Shown here one piece after another: positions 54,507 to 63,553 of a stretch of DNA of 64,000 bases. This stretch comes from Oceanimonas sp. GK1 (lineage in GTDB: Bacteria; Pseudomonadota; Gammaproteobacteria; Enterobacterales; Aeromonadaceae): contig NC_016745.1 in assembly GCF_000243075.1 (NCBI RefSeq), positions 3,179,001 to 3,243,000 on the forward strand, given 5' to 3'. How positions within the stretch are numbered: the stretch's first letter is position 1; each line of letters starts with the position of its first letter. The translations under genes and the position numbers were made by a program. Under the pieces are notes generated by a model. The model made no database searches. It was given only the letters and a program-made list of their open reading frames with translations, and was not told the DNA's origin.

Positions 54507-55406
54507 ATGAACTTAACCCACCTGCAACGGCTGGAAGCCGAAAGTATTCACATCATGCGGGAAGTGGTGGCCGAGGCCGACAACCCGGTCATGCTCTATT
54601 CCATTGGCAAGGACAGCGCCGTCATGCTGCACCTGGCGATGAAGGCGTTCTACCCCTCGGTGCCGCCCTTTCCGCTGCTGCATGTGGACACCCGCTGGAA
54701 GTTCCGCGAAATGTACGAGTTCCGCGACCACATGGCCAAGAAGCTCGGCATGGAGCTGCTGGTGCACGTCAACCCGGAAGCCATCGAGAAGGACATCAAC
54801 CCCTTCACCCACGGCTCCGCCATTCATACCGACATCACCAAGACCGAGGGCCTGAAGCAGGCGCTGGACAAGTACGGTTTCGACGCCGCCTTTGGCGGTG
54901 CCCGCCGCGACGAGGAAAAGTCCCGGGCCAAGGAGCGCATTTTCTCCTTCCGCACCGCCCAGCACCGCTGGGACCCGAAAAACCAGCGTCCCGAGCTGTG
55001 GAAGCAGTACAACGCCCGCAAGCACAAGGGCGAGTCTATTCGCGTGTTCCCGCTGTCCAACTGGACCGAGCTCGACATCTGGCAATACATTCACCTCGAG
55101 AACATTCCCATCGTGCCCCTGTACTACGCGGCCCAGCGCCCGGTGGTGGAGCGCGACGGCACCCTGATCATGGTGGATGACGAGCGCATGCCGCTGAAAG
55201 ACGGCGAAGTGCCGATGATGAAGCACGTGCGTTTCCGTACCCTCGGCTGCTACCCGCTCACCGGTGCCGTGGAGTCGGAGGCCGATACCCTGCCCGCCAT
55301 TATTCAGGAGATGCTGCTGACCAAGACCTCGGAGCGTCAGGGCCGCATGATCGACCACGACTCCGCCGCATCCATGGAAAAGAAAAAACAGGAAGGTTAT
55401 TTCTGA
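54507..55406 (+). CDS. cysD: Sulfate adenylyltransferase small subunit
   Basis: 299 residues from ATG 54507, with AGAGG 7 bp upstream; the longer in-frame extension is transposase-like. The PP-loop [18 protein letters not shown] and the [20 protein letters not shown] motif are typical of CysD/NodP. With CysN it makes APS from ATP and sulfate. A GAGGCGC/GCGCCTC hairpin lies right after the stop. CysD is separated from cysNC by an S23-type gene in a repeat element. Confidence 0.95.
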   Translation: MNLTHLQRLEAESIHIMREVVAEADNPVMLYSIGKDSAVMLHLAMKAFYPSVPPFPLLHVDTRWKFREMYEFRDHMAKKLGMELLVHVNPEAIEKDINPFTHGSAIHTDITKTEGLKQALDKYGFDAAFGGARRDEEKSRAKERIFSFRTAQHRWDPKNQRPELWKQYNARKHKGESIRVFPLSNWTELDIWQYIHLENIPIVPLYYAAQRPVVERDGTLIMVDDERMPLKDGEVPMMKHVRFRTLGCYPLTGAVESEADTLPAIIQEMLLTKTSERQGRMIDHDSAASMEKKKQEGYF

Positions 55407-55430
55407 GGCGCGCAGCGCCTCGGAAATAAC

Positions 55431-55912
55431 CAGCTGTAAGCTATAAGCTTTATGCTGTAAGACAAATAAAGTCACAGCGCAGCTGATGGTTTATGGCTTC
55501 CAGAGAGGGCGTGATGAATTTTGAGAAATTGCAGGTGTGGAAGAAGTCGGCGAGGTTATCGGCTGACTTGTATAAGGCGCTGAGAGAACTACGGGATTTT
55601 GGTTTTCGCGATCAAATTACCCGTTCGGGCCTGTCCATACCCAGCAATATTGCCGAAGGCATGTCACGCTTCTCCAACAAGGACAAACGCCACTTTTTGG
55701 TGATCGCCAGGGGCTCATGTGCCGAGCTGCGCACTCAGGTCTATATCGGCATCGAAATTGGCTATATCAACGAGCAACAGGGTCGGCATTGGTTGCAGGA
55801 AACCCGTGATATTTCAGCCATGCTGCACGGGCTTATTACCACCCTGAATGACGAACAAAACGCCGCAAGCTGACGCTTTGACATACAGCATACAGCTTAC
55901 GGCATATAGCTC
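55431..55912. repeat. AGCTGTAAGC-type element carrying an S23-type gene
   Basis: The left end (55431-55466: AGCTGTAAGCTATAAGCTTT and then TGCTGTAAGAC) and the right end (55880-55912: ACATACAGCATACAGCTTAC, then GGCATATAGCTCT) are rough inverted repeats of AGCTGTA units. They bracket the four-helix-bundle gene between cysD and cysNC. Similar bracketed stretches without a gene occur at 20701-20870 and 62028-62202. Confidence 0.65.
55514..55873 (+). CDS. S23/IVP-type four-helix-bundle protein
   Basis: 119 residues from ATG 55514 (MNFEKLQVWKKS), with AGAGGG upstream; ATG 55493 would add 7 residues. LQVWKKSARLSADLY, FGFRDQITRSGLSIPSNIAEG and FLVIARGSCAELRTQV match the family first seen in intervening sequences of 23S rRNA genes and related to Avd of diversity-generating retroelements. 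Its function is unknown. It interrupts the usual cysD-cysN pair and is bracketed by repeats, which suggests it came as a small mobile cassette. Confidence 0.88.
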   Translation: MNFEKLQVWKKSARLSADLYKALRELRDFGFRDQITRSGLSIPSNIAEGMSRFSNKDKRHFLVIARGSCAELRTQVYIGIEIGYINEQQGRHWLQETRDISAMLHGLITTLNDEQNAAS

Positions 55913-55927
55913 TGAAGGATACGCAAG

Positions 55928-57829
55928 ATGCACCAGTCATCTCTGATAGAAAGCAATATCAACGAATACCTCAAGCAGCACGAAAGCAAGAGTCTGCTGC
56001 GCTTTATCACCTGCGGCAGCGTGGACGACGGCAAGAGCACCCTGATCGGCCGCCTGCTGTTCGAATCCAAAATGCTGTTTGAAGATCAGCTCGCCGCCAT
56101 GGAAGCGGACTCCAAGAAATACGGCACCCAGGGGGAAGAGATCGACTTCGCCCTGCTGGTGGACGGCCTCGCCGCCGAGCGGGAGCAGGGCATCACCATC
56201 GACGTGGCCTACCGCTTCTTCTCCACCGACAAGCGCAAGTTCATCGTGGCCGACACCCCCGGGCACGAGCAGTACACCCGCAACATGGTGACCGGCGCTT
56301 CCACCGCCGATGCCGCCATTCTGATGGTGGACGCGCGCAAGGGCATCCTCACCCAGACCCGCCGCCACAGCTACCTGATGTCGCTGCTGGGTATTCGCCA
56401 GGTGGTGGTGGCCATCAACAAGATGGACCTGGTGGATTACGCGGAAGACACCTTCAACCGCATTCGGGAAGACTACGCCCAGTTCGCCGAGCAGCTCGAT
56501 CTTGAAAACATCACCTACATTCCGATGTCAGCGTTCAAGGGCGACAACATCGTCGAGCCCAGCCCGAACATGCCCTGGTACCACGGCACCACCCTGATGG
56601 GCTACCTGGAAACCGTGGAAGTGGACGACACCCGCATGCAGCGCGCGCCCTTCCGCCTGCCGGTGCAGTGGGTCAACCGCCCCAACCTGGACTTTCGCGG
56701 CTTCGCCGGCACCATCGCCAGCGGCGTGGTCAAGCCCGGTGATCGCATTCGGGTACTGCCCTCGGGCAAGGAAAGCACCGTGGACCGCATCGTGGTGCAC
56801 GGCGGCGATCTGGCACAGGCCGTGGCCGGCCAGTCGGTGACCCTGACCCTGGCGGACGAGATCGACATCTCCCGCGGCGACATTATCTCCGCCGCCGACG
56901 CGCCGGTGGAAACCGCCGATCAGTTCGAGACCACCCTGGTGTGGATGCACGAAGACGCCCTGCTGCCCGGCCGCCCCTACCTGCTGAAGATCGGCACCAA
57001 GACGGTGACCGCCACCGTCACCGACATCAAGTACCAGGTCAACGTCAACACCCTGGAGCACGTGGCCGCCAAGAAGCTGGACTTGAATGGCATCGCGGTG
57101 TGTAACCTCAGCCTGGACCGGGCCATCGCCTTTGATGACTACCAGAGCAACAAGGACACCGGCGGCTTCATTCTGATCGACCGCCTGTCCAACAACACGG
57201 TCGCCGCCGGCATGCTGCACTTCGCCCTGCGCCGCAGCCAGAACATTCACATGCAACACGTGGATGTCAACAAGGAAGCCCGTGCCCTCACCAAAGGCCA
57301 GAAGCCGGCGGTGCTGTGGTTCACTGGCCTGTCCGGTGCCGGCAAGTCCACCATCGCCAACCTGGTGGAGAAGAAGCTGCACGCTCAAGGGAACCACACC
57401 TACCTGCTGGACGGTGACAACGTGCGCCACGGCCTGAATAAAGACCTGGGCTTTACCGATGCCGACCGGGTGGAAAACATTCGCCGGGTGGCAGAAGTGT
57501 CCAAGCTGATGGTGGACGCCGGCCTGATTGTGCTTACCGCCTTTATCTCGCCGTTTCGCGCCGAGCGCCGCCTGGCCCGGGAACTGCTGGCCGAGGGGGA
57601 GTTCATTGAAGTGCACGTGGACACCCCGCTCAACGTGGCGGAAGAGCGCGACGTGAAAGGCCTGTACAAGAAGGCCCGCCGCGGCGAGCTGAAGAACTTC
57701 ACCGGCATTGACTCCGCCTATGAGCAGCCGGAAAGCCCGGAACTGCGCCTCGACACCACGGCACTCAGTGCCGACGAAGCGGCGGATCTGGTTATTGAGC
57801 TGCTGAAAGAGCGGGGAATAATCGGCTAA
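55928..57829 (+). CDS. cysNC: Bifunctional sulfate adenylyltransferase large subunit / APS kinase
   Basis: 633 residues. CysN part (1-440): GTPase motifs [22 protein letters not shown] and NKMDL. CysC part (about 455-633): P-loop [11 protein letters not shown], then [17 protein letters not shown]. This is the same fusion as rhizobial NodQ. With CysD it converts sulfate and ATP to APS and then PAPS, the sulfuryl donor for both assimilation and sulfotransferases. In enterobacteria the two are separate genes. Confidence 0.96.
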   Translation: MHQSSLIESNINEYLKQHESKSLLRFITCGSVDDGKSTLIGRLLFESKMLFEDQLAAMEADSKKYGTQGEEIDFALLVDGLAAEREQGITIDVAYRFFSTDKRKFIVADTPGHEQYTRNMVTGASTADAAILMVDARKGILTQTRRHSYLMSLLGIRQVVVAINKMDLVDYAEDTFNRIREDYAQFAEQLDLENITYIPMSAFKGDNIVEPSPNMPWYHGTTLMGYLETVEVDDTRMQRAPFRLPVQWVNRPNLDFRGFAGTIASGVVKPGDRIRVLPSGKESTVDRIVVHGGDLAQAVAGQSVTLTLADEIDISRGDIISAADAPVETADQFETTLVWMHEDALLPGRPYLLKIGTKTVTATVTDIKYQVNVNTLEHVAAKKLDLNGIAVCNLSLDRAIAFDDYQSNKDTGGFILIDRLSNNTVAAGMLHFALRRSQNIHMQHVDVNKEARALTKGQKPAVLWFTGLSGAGKSTIANLVEKKLHAQGNHTYLLDGDNVRHGLNKDLGFTDADRVENIRRVAEVSKLMVDAGLIVLTAFISPFRAERRLARELLAEGEFIEVHVDTPLNVAEERDVKGLYKKARRGELKNFTGIDSAYEQPESPELRLDTTALSADEAADLVIELLKERGIIG

Positions 57830-57845
57830 CAACAGCTAACTGCTT

Positions 57846-57965
57846 TAACCCCCTCCCAACCTCCCCCTTAAAAAGGGGGAGGAGCAAACCAATTCCCTCC
57901 CCTTGCCAAGCGGGAGGAGCAAACCAGCTCCCTCCCCTTACCAAGGGGAGGGTTAGGGTGGGGTT
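57846..57965. repeat. CCCTCCCC/GGGGAGGG element between cysNC and cysQ
   Basis: Two to three linked hairpins (CCCCCTTAAAAAGGGGGAGG; CCCTCCCCTTACCAAGGGGA) end in GGTTAGGGTGGGGTT. Same family as 24066-24175 and 58840-58918. It fills most of the 168 bp between the two genes. Confidence 0.8.
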
Positions 57966-57997
57966 ATTTGGACACCAACACATTCACAGGAAACAGA

Positions 57998-58795
57998 ATG
58001 ATCATTACTCAGGAATTGCTTAACCAGGTAGATTCTCTGGCTCGAAAGGCCGGCGCCGCCATCATGGAAATTTATGGCCGCGACTTTTCCATCGAGCAGA
58101 AAGAAGACAAGTCACCGCTGACCGAAGCTGATGCCGCCGCGCACCAGATCATCGCCGACGGCCTGGCCAAGCTGGAGCTCAAGGCCCCCATTCTGTCGGA
58201 AGAGGACACCGCCGGTTTCGCCGGTACCGATGAGCATGGCCGTTACTGGCTGGTGGATCCGCTGGACGGCACCAAGGAATTCATCAAGCGCAACGGCGAA
58301 TTCACCGTGAACATTGCACTGGTGGAGCACGGCAAGCCAGTGCTGGGCGTGGTATACGCACCTGCGCTGGATGTGGGCTATACCGCTGCTCAGGGTATTG
58401 GCGCTTTCAAAACCGAAGGCCAAAACACCCCAATGGCAATTCAGGTAGCGGCCTATCAGGCTGGTACTCCTTGGCGGGTAGTTGGCAGTCGTTCTCACGC
58501 CGGCGATTCCCTGCTACAGCTATTGGAAAAACTGGGTGAGAATGAGTTAGTGGCCATGGGTAGCTCGCTCAAGCTGTGTCTGGTGGCCGAAGGCGCCGCC
58601 GACGTATACCCGCGCCTCGGCCCTACCTCGCTTTGGGACACGGGTGCCGCTCAGTGTGTTGTGGAGCAAGCCGGCGGCACCGTGGTGCAGCTGAACGGCG
58701 AACCGCTGAGTTACACCAACACTCAAGAAGTACTTAACCCCTTCTTCCTGGTGCTGGGTAAGAGCGACGTAAACTGGCCGGCACTGTTTGCCTGA
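57998..58795 (+). CDS. cysQ: 3'(2'),5'-bisphosphate nucleotidase CysQ, second copy
   Basis: 265 residues from ATG 57998 (MIITQELLNQVDSL); ATG 57968 lies in the spacer and adds 10 residues. All metal-binding motifs are intact (SPLTEADAAAH; WLVDPLDGTKEF). It removes PAP, which inhibits sulfotransferases, so its place after cysNC and before kpsC is meaningful if the capsule is sulfated. About four fifths identical to the copy at 14950-15747, with the C-terminal hundred residues almost unchanged, which suggests duplication or gene conversion. Confidence 0.92.
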   Translation: MIITQELLNQVDSLARKAGAAIMEIYGRDFSIEQKEDKSPLTEADAAAHQIIADGLAKLELKAPILSEEDTAGFAGTDEHGRYWLVDPLDGTKEFIKRNGEFTVNIALVEHGKPVLGVVYAPALDVGYTAAQGIGAFKTEGQNTPMAIQVAAYQAGTPWRVVGSRSHAGDSLLQLLEKLGENELVAMGSSLKLCLVAEGAADVYPRLGPTSLWDTGAAQCVVEQAGGTVVQLNGEPLSYTNTQEVLNPFFLVLGKSDVNWPALFA

Positions 58796-58839
58796 GTCAC
58801 CCTCTCGGGAACCATTAATTATAAGTGAAAATACCCTCT

Positions 58840-58918
58840 CCCGGCCTTCACCCTTAAAAAAGGGGAGGTGCAAAATAGTTCCCTCCCCTTGCCAAGGGGA
58901 GGGTTAGGGTGGGGTTAA
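58840..58918. repeat. CCCTCCCC/GGGGAGGG element between cysQ and kpsC
   Basis: CTTCACCCTTAAAAAAGGGG is followed by CCCTCCCCTTGCCAAGGGGA and GGGTTAGGGTGGGGTT. Third copy of the family in this window, 43 bp ahead of kpsC. Confidence 0.8.
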
Positions 58919-58960
58919 AACCTGCCTATTTCCCTTTAACTTCTTTAAATTCCGCCCATT

Positions 58961-61033
58961 ATGCTTCTAACCACCTCTTACGGCATCTGGCGTCAGCGCC
59001 GAGTGCTAAATGCCTTGCTGGCCCCTCACTACCTTGGGCTTATGCCTGGCAACAACGCCACTGCCGTGGTGGGCTGGGGCATGAAACCCAACACCGAGCG
59101 GGCCCGCCGGCTGGCAGCGAGAAAAGACCTGCCCTTCTGGCAGTTGGAGGATGGCTTTGTGGGCTATATTGGCCACCCCGCCACAAGGGCCACCCGGCTG
59201 TCGCTGATTGTGGACGAGGTGGGTGTGTATTACGACGCCACCCGCCCCAGCCGCCTGGAGCAGTTGCTGCAAAACATCGACTGGTGGAATGATGACTGGC
59301 AGCAGCGGGCCGATGCTCTGCGTCGCATTCTGGTTGACCAGGGCATTACCAAATACAACTGCTACTCCGGCAATGTGTTGCCGGCAGCCATCGCGGCCAG
59401 GCTGGATAACACTCGCCCCCGGGTGCTGGTGATTGACCAGACTAAAGGCGATCAGTCGGTGCGGCTGGGGCTGGCAAGCGAGGCGTCGTTTACCAATATG
59501 CTGGCTGCCGCCAAGGCCGAGAACCCGGACGCCCAGATTATTGTGCGCACCCACCCCGATGTGCTGTTGGGCAAAAAGCAGGGGTATTTAACCGATGTGG
59601 CCGGTAGCGATGTGTTGCTACTGGCCGACAGCGTGAACCCCTTTGCGCTGATGGCCGAGATGGACAAAGTGTATACCGTTACTTCCCAGTTGGGCTTTGA
59701 AGCCCTGCTGGCCGGTAAGCCGGTGGTGTGTTTTGGCGCGCCCTTTTATGCGGGCTGGGGCGTAACCGACGATCGCCTTGCCGTGCTGCGCCGGGGTGAA
59801 CAACGCACGGTGCCACAACTGCTGGCGGCGGCCTATTTACGTTATTGCCGTTATCTTGACCCGGTAACCGGTGAGCGTTGCGAACTGGAAGATCTGCTGG
59901 ATTTGATCCTGGCGCAGCGCTCACCGGTGCCGCCGGTGGATACCCTGTATGCGGTGGGCTTTTCGTTATGGCGCCGTCGCTTTGCGCCCCGTTTTTTGCG
60001 CCGTTATGCAAAGAAAGTGATATTTGTTGACCGTATGCCGGACGCCATGGATTCCCGCCTGCGCGGGAATGACACTTCCCCTTCCCGGGCCGTGCTGGTA
60101 TGGGGCCGCAAATTTGAATCGCAACTGGCCGGTTGTTCACTACCGGTGTGGCGAATGGAAGACGGCTTTTTGCGATCTGTGGGGCTGGGTTCGGATCTGC
60201 GCCGCCCAGGCTCGCTGGTAATTGACCCCTTGGGCATGTATTACGATCCGCGCACCCCCAGTGCCATTGAGCATTATTTAAAACATCATGACTTTTCCGC
60301 TCTGGAGCTGGAGCTGGGTGAGCAGCTGTTAACGCATTTTCGCGAGCAGGCACTGACCAAATACAATGTGGGTGTTCGCCGCCAACTGGATTGGCGGGCA
60401 CAGGCCAGCCATCGTCCGGTCATTCTGGTGCCTGGCCAGGTAGATGACGATGCCTCGGTGCAACTGGGCAGCCCCTTTGTGGCGGGCAATGCCGCCCTGC
60501 TGCAGGCGGTACGGGCAGCTCACCCCAATGCTTTTATCGTGTTTAAACCCCATCCGGATGTAGTAAGTGGCAACCGCAAAGGACAGGTGCCGGAAAAGGT
60601 GCTGAAAGCTTGTGTAGACCTGGTGGAAACCGAGGCCGGCATTGTGGATTGTTTGGATGAGTGCGATGCGGTGCATACGCTAACGTCACTGACAGGGCTG
60701 GAAGCGTTAATTCGTGGTAAGCCGGTCACGGTATGGGGCCAGCCGTTTTATGCCGGTTGGGGGCTGACCACAAATGTTCACCCGGTAACGCGCCGGGCTC
60801 GAACTCTACCCTTGGCCGCGCTGGTGTATGCCACCTATGCCTGGTACCCCACCTATGTGGATTATGACTCCGGCCTGTGCAGCACGCCGCTACGCATGGC
60901 GCGCCAGCTGGCTCAAGAGCGGAAAGCATACCGGGAGCCCAAACACCCTGCCCTGCAGTTGGTTTATCGCCGTTGGCGCAAACTGAAGTATTTATGGGAA
61001 GCGTTGGTTCCAAATCGCACAGGTTGGCGATGA
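58961..61033 (+). CDS. kpsC: KpsC-type capsule beta-Kdo transferase
   Basis: 690 residues, close to E. coli KpsC (675). It has two homologous halves: each carries a W-x-LEDGF/WRMEDGF motif (about residues 66 and 398), TKYN (about 130 and 466), and GKPVVCFGAPFYAGWG / GKPVTVWGQPFYAGWG. KpsC extends the poly-Kdo linker started by KpsS. The linker between halves contains AMDSRLRGNDTS (about 363-374), encoded by a dispersed palindrome and probably not ancestral. A perfect hairpin follows the stop at 61074-61094. Confidence 0.93.
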   Translation: MLLTTSYGIWRQRRVLNALLAPHYLGLMPGNNATAVVGWGMKPNTERARRLAARKDLPFWQLEDGFVGYIGHPATRATRLSLIVDEVGVYYDATRPSRLEQLLQNIDWWNDDWQQRADALRRILVDQGITKYNCYSGNVLPAAIAARLDNTRPRVLVIDQTKGDQSVRLGLASEASFTNMLAAAKAENPDAQIIVRTHPDVLLGKKQGYLTDVAGSDVLLLADSVNPFALMAEMDKVYTVTSQLGFEALLAGKPVVCFGAPFYAGWGVTDDRLAVLRRGEQRTVPQLLAAAYLRYCRYLDPVTGERCELEDLLDLILAQRSPVPPVDTLYAVGFSLWRRRFAPRFLRRYAKKVIFVDRMPDAMDSRLRGNDTSPSRAVLVWGRKFESQLAGCSLPVWRMEDGFLRSVGLGSDLRRPGSLVIDPLGMYYDPRTPSAIEHYLKHHDFSALELELGEQLLTHFREQALTKYNVGVRRQLDWRAQASHRPVILVPGQVDDDASVQLGSPFVAGNAALLQAVRAAHPNAFIVFKPHPDVVSGNRKGQVPEKVLKACVDLVETEAGIVDCLDECDAVHTLTSLTGLEALIRGKPVTVWGQPFYAGWGLTTNVHPVTRRARTLPLAALVYATYAWYPTYVDYDSGLCSTPLRMARQLAQERKAYREPKHPALQLVYRRWRKLKYLWEALVPNRTGWR
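60051..60070. repeat. Perfect 20-bp palindrome inserted in kpsC
   Basis: Eight-base arms ATTCCCGC/GCGGGAAT flank a CTGC loop, set in the context ATGG...GACAC. It is in frame between the two catalytic halves of KpsC. The palindrome at 62123-62142 has the same CTGC loop and the same flanks but different, compensated arms (ACTCCGGC/GCCGGAGT), so both belong to one family. Confidence 0.8.
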
Positions 61034-61073
61034 ACGCCACACATTCACCACCTTGTCGCCTTCTGCGGAATAG

Positions 61074-61175
61074 ATTCCGGGTCAAACCCGGAATGACAAG
61101 GGTGGGGTTGTAGGCCCCGGTTTATCCGGGGCTAATACGGTCGCATGGGGCATGATTTGCCCCAACAAATGGGCC
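61074..61175. repeat. Palindromic repeats after kpsC, possible terminator
   Basis: ATTCCGGGT/ACCCGGAAT (61074-61094, three-base loop) is followed by GGTGGGG. Then come GCCCCGG/CCGGGGC arms (61114-61131) and a GGGGCATGATTTGCCCC hairpin near 61146-61162. The space lies between the convergent kpsC and frmB genes, so the hairpins may stop transcription from both sides, although no T-run follows. Confidence 0.55.
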
Positions 61176-62012
61176 CTACAGACCCAGATGCCGCGCATGA
61201 AAGCGCAAATGCTCTTCTATAAAGCTGGCGATAAAGTAGTAGCTGTGGTCGTAACCGGGCTGCAGGCGCAGCTCCAGCTTGGCGCCACTCGCTTCGGCGG
61301 CGGCCTTGAGCGCCTGAGGTTTCAGTTGCTCAGCCAGGAAGTTGTCGGCCTCTCCCTGATCCACCAGCATCGGCAGTGAACAGCCTTTTTGCTTCAGCAG
61401 CAGGCTGGCGTCGTACTCGGCCCAGGCGGCTTTATCATCACCCAGGTAGGCGCCCAGCGCTTTGTGGCCCCAGGGGCAGTCGCTCGGGTTGGAGATGGGC
61501 GCAAAGGCCGACACCGACACAAACCGCTCGGGGTTGCGCAGCGCCAGCACCAGAGCACCGTGGCCCCCCATGGAATGACCGCTGATGGCGCGCCGGCCGC
61601 TGAGCGGCAGCTCGCGTTCCACCAGTGCCGGCAACTCGCTCAGCACGTAGTCGTACATGCGGTAGTGCTTGTTCCAGGGCGCTTTGGTGGCGTTAACGTA
61701 AAAGCCCGCCCCCAGGCCCAGATCGTAGGCGCCTTCAGGGTCGTCGGCCACACCGTCGCCCCGGGGGCTGGTGTCGGGAATGACGAGCGCCAGCCCCAGT
61801 TCGGCGGCCACCCGCTGGGCGCCGGCCTTGGCGGAAAAGTTCTCGTCGGTGCAGGTCAGGCCCGACAGCCAGTACAGCGCCGGCACCGGACCTTGCTCGG
61901 CCTGGGGCGGCAGAAACACGGAAAACTGCATGGTGCAGTTAAGGGTACTGGAGTCGTGCTGATAGCGGATTTGGCGACCGCCAAAGCATTTTTGTTCTTG
62001 TAGCAGTTTCAT
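61176..62012 (-). CDS. frmB: S-formylglutathione hydrolase
   Basis: 278 residues from ATG 62012, with GGGGA upstream; an upstream ATG at 62087 lies in a repeat. [24 protein letters not shown] and the nucleophile elbow [12 protein letters not shown] are diagnostic of FrmB/esterase D, with DQGEADNF and DHSYYFI supplying the Asp and His. It hydrolyses S-formylglutathione to formate and glutathione, the second step of formaldehyde detoxification. Downstream of frmA on the same strand, with a repeat element between. Confidence 0.94.
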   Translation of the reverse strand: MKLLQEQKCFGGRQIRYQHDSSTLNCTMQFSVFLPPQAEQGPVPALYWLSGLTCTDENFSAKAGAQRVAAELGLALVIPDTSPRGDGVADDPEGAYDLGLGAGFYVNATKAPWNKHYRMYDYVLSELPALVERELPLSGRRAISGHSMGGHGALVLALRNPERFVSVSAFAPISNPSDCPWGHKALGAYLGDDKAAWAEYDASLLLKQKGCSLPMLVDQGEADNFLAEQLKPQALKAAAEASGAKLELRLQPGYDHSYYFIASFIEEHLRFHARHLGL

Positions 62013-62027
62013 AGCTTCCCCTTCGGG

Positions 62028-62202
62028 TAGCTGTAAGCTGTCGGCTTTAAGCTGTAAGACAAACACCGAAGGCTGAAGGCACAGCATGGTGCCTGCAGCA
62101 TCACTAGCCGCCTGTTACATGGACTCCGGCCTGCGCCGGAGTGACACGGGTTTACAGGCGGCTTCGGGCTGCTTACAGCTGATAGCTTAAAGCTTAAAGC
62201 TG
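62028..62202. repeat. AGCTGTAAGC-type element between frmA and frmB, no ORF
   Basis: The left end (62028-62060) has AGCTGTAAGCTGTCGGCTTT and the right end (62172-62202) has TACAGCTGATAGCTTAAAGC. Like the S23-bearing element at 55431-55912 it has inward AGCT-rich ends, but no gene. A palindrome with a CTGC loop (62123-62142) sits inside. It splits the frmA-frmB operon. Confidence 0.6.
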
Positions 62203-62203
62203 T

Positions 62204-63493
<1,290 letters not shown>

Positions 63494-63553
63494 TTACAGC
63501 CCTCATCGACGATAATGCTCCACAAGGCAAATGATTTTTACCACTGAGTAACA

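Noticed and set aside
53649-55406. A 585-residue transposase-CysD fusion protein
   Set aside because: CysD has its own ATG with a good ribosome-binding site at 54507 and the family N-terminus; the fusion is kept only as a question in the findings.
56528-57832. 434-codon minus-strand frame opposite cysNC
   Set aside because: Shadow frame; cysNC motifs on the plus strand are complete.
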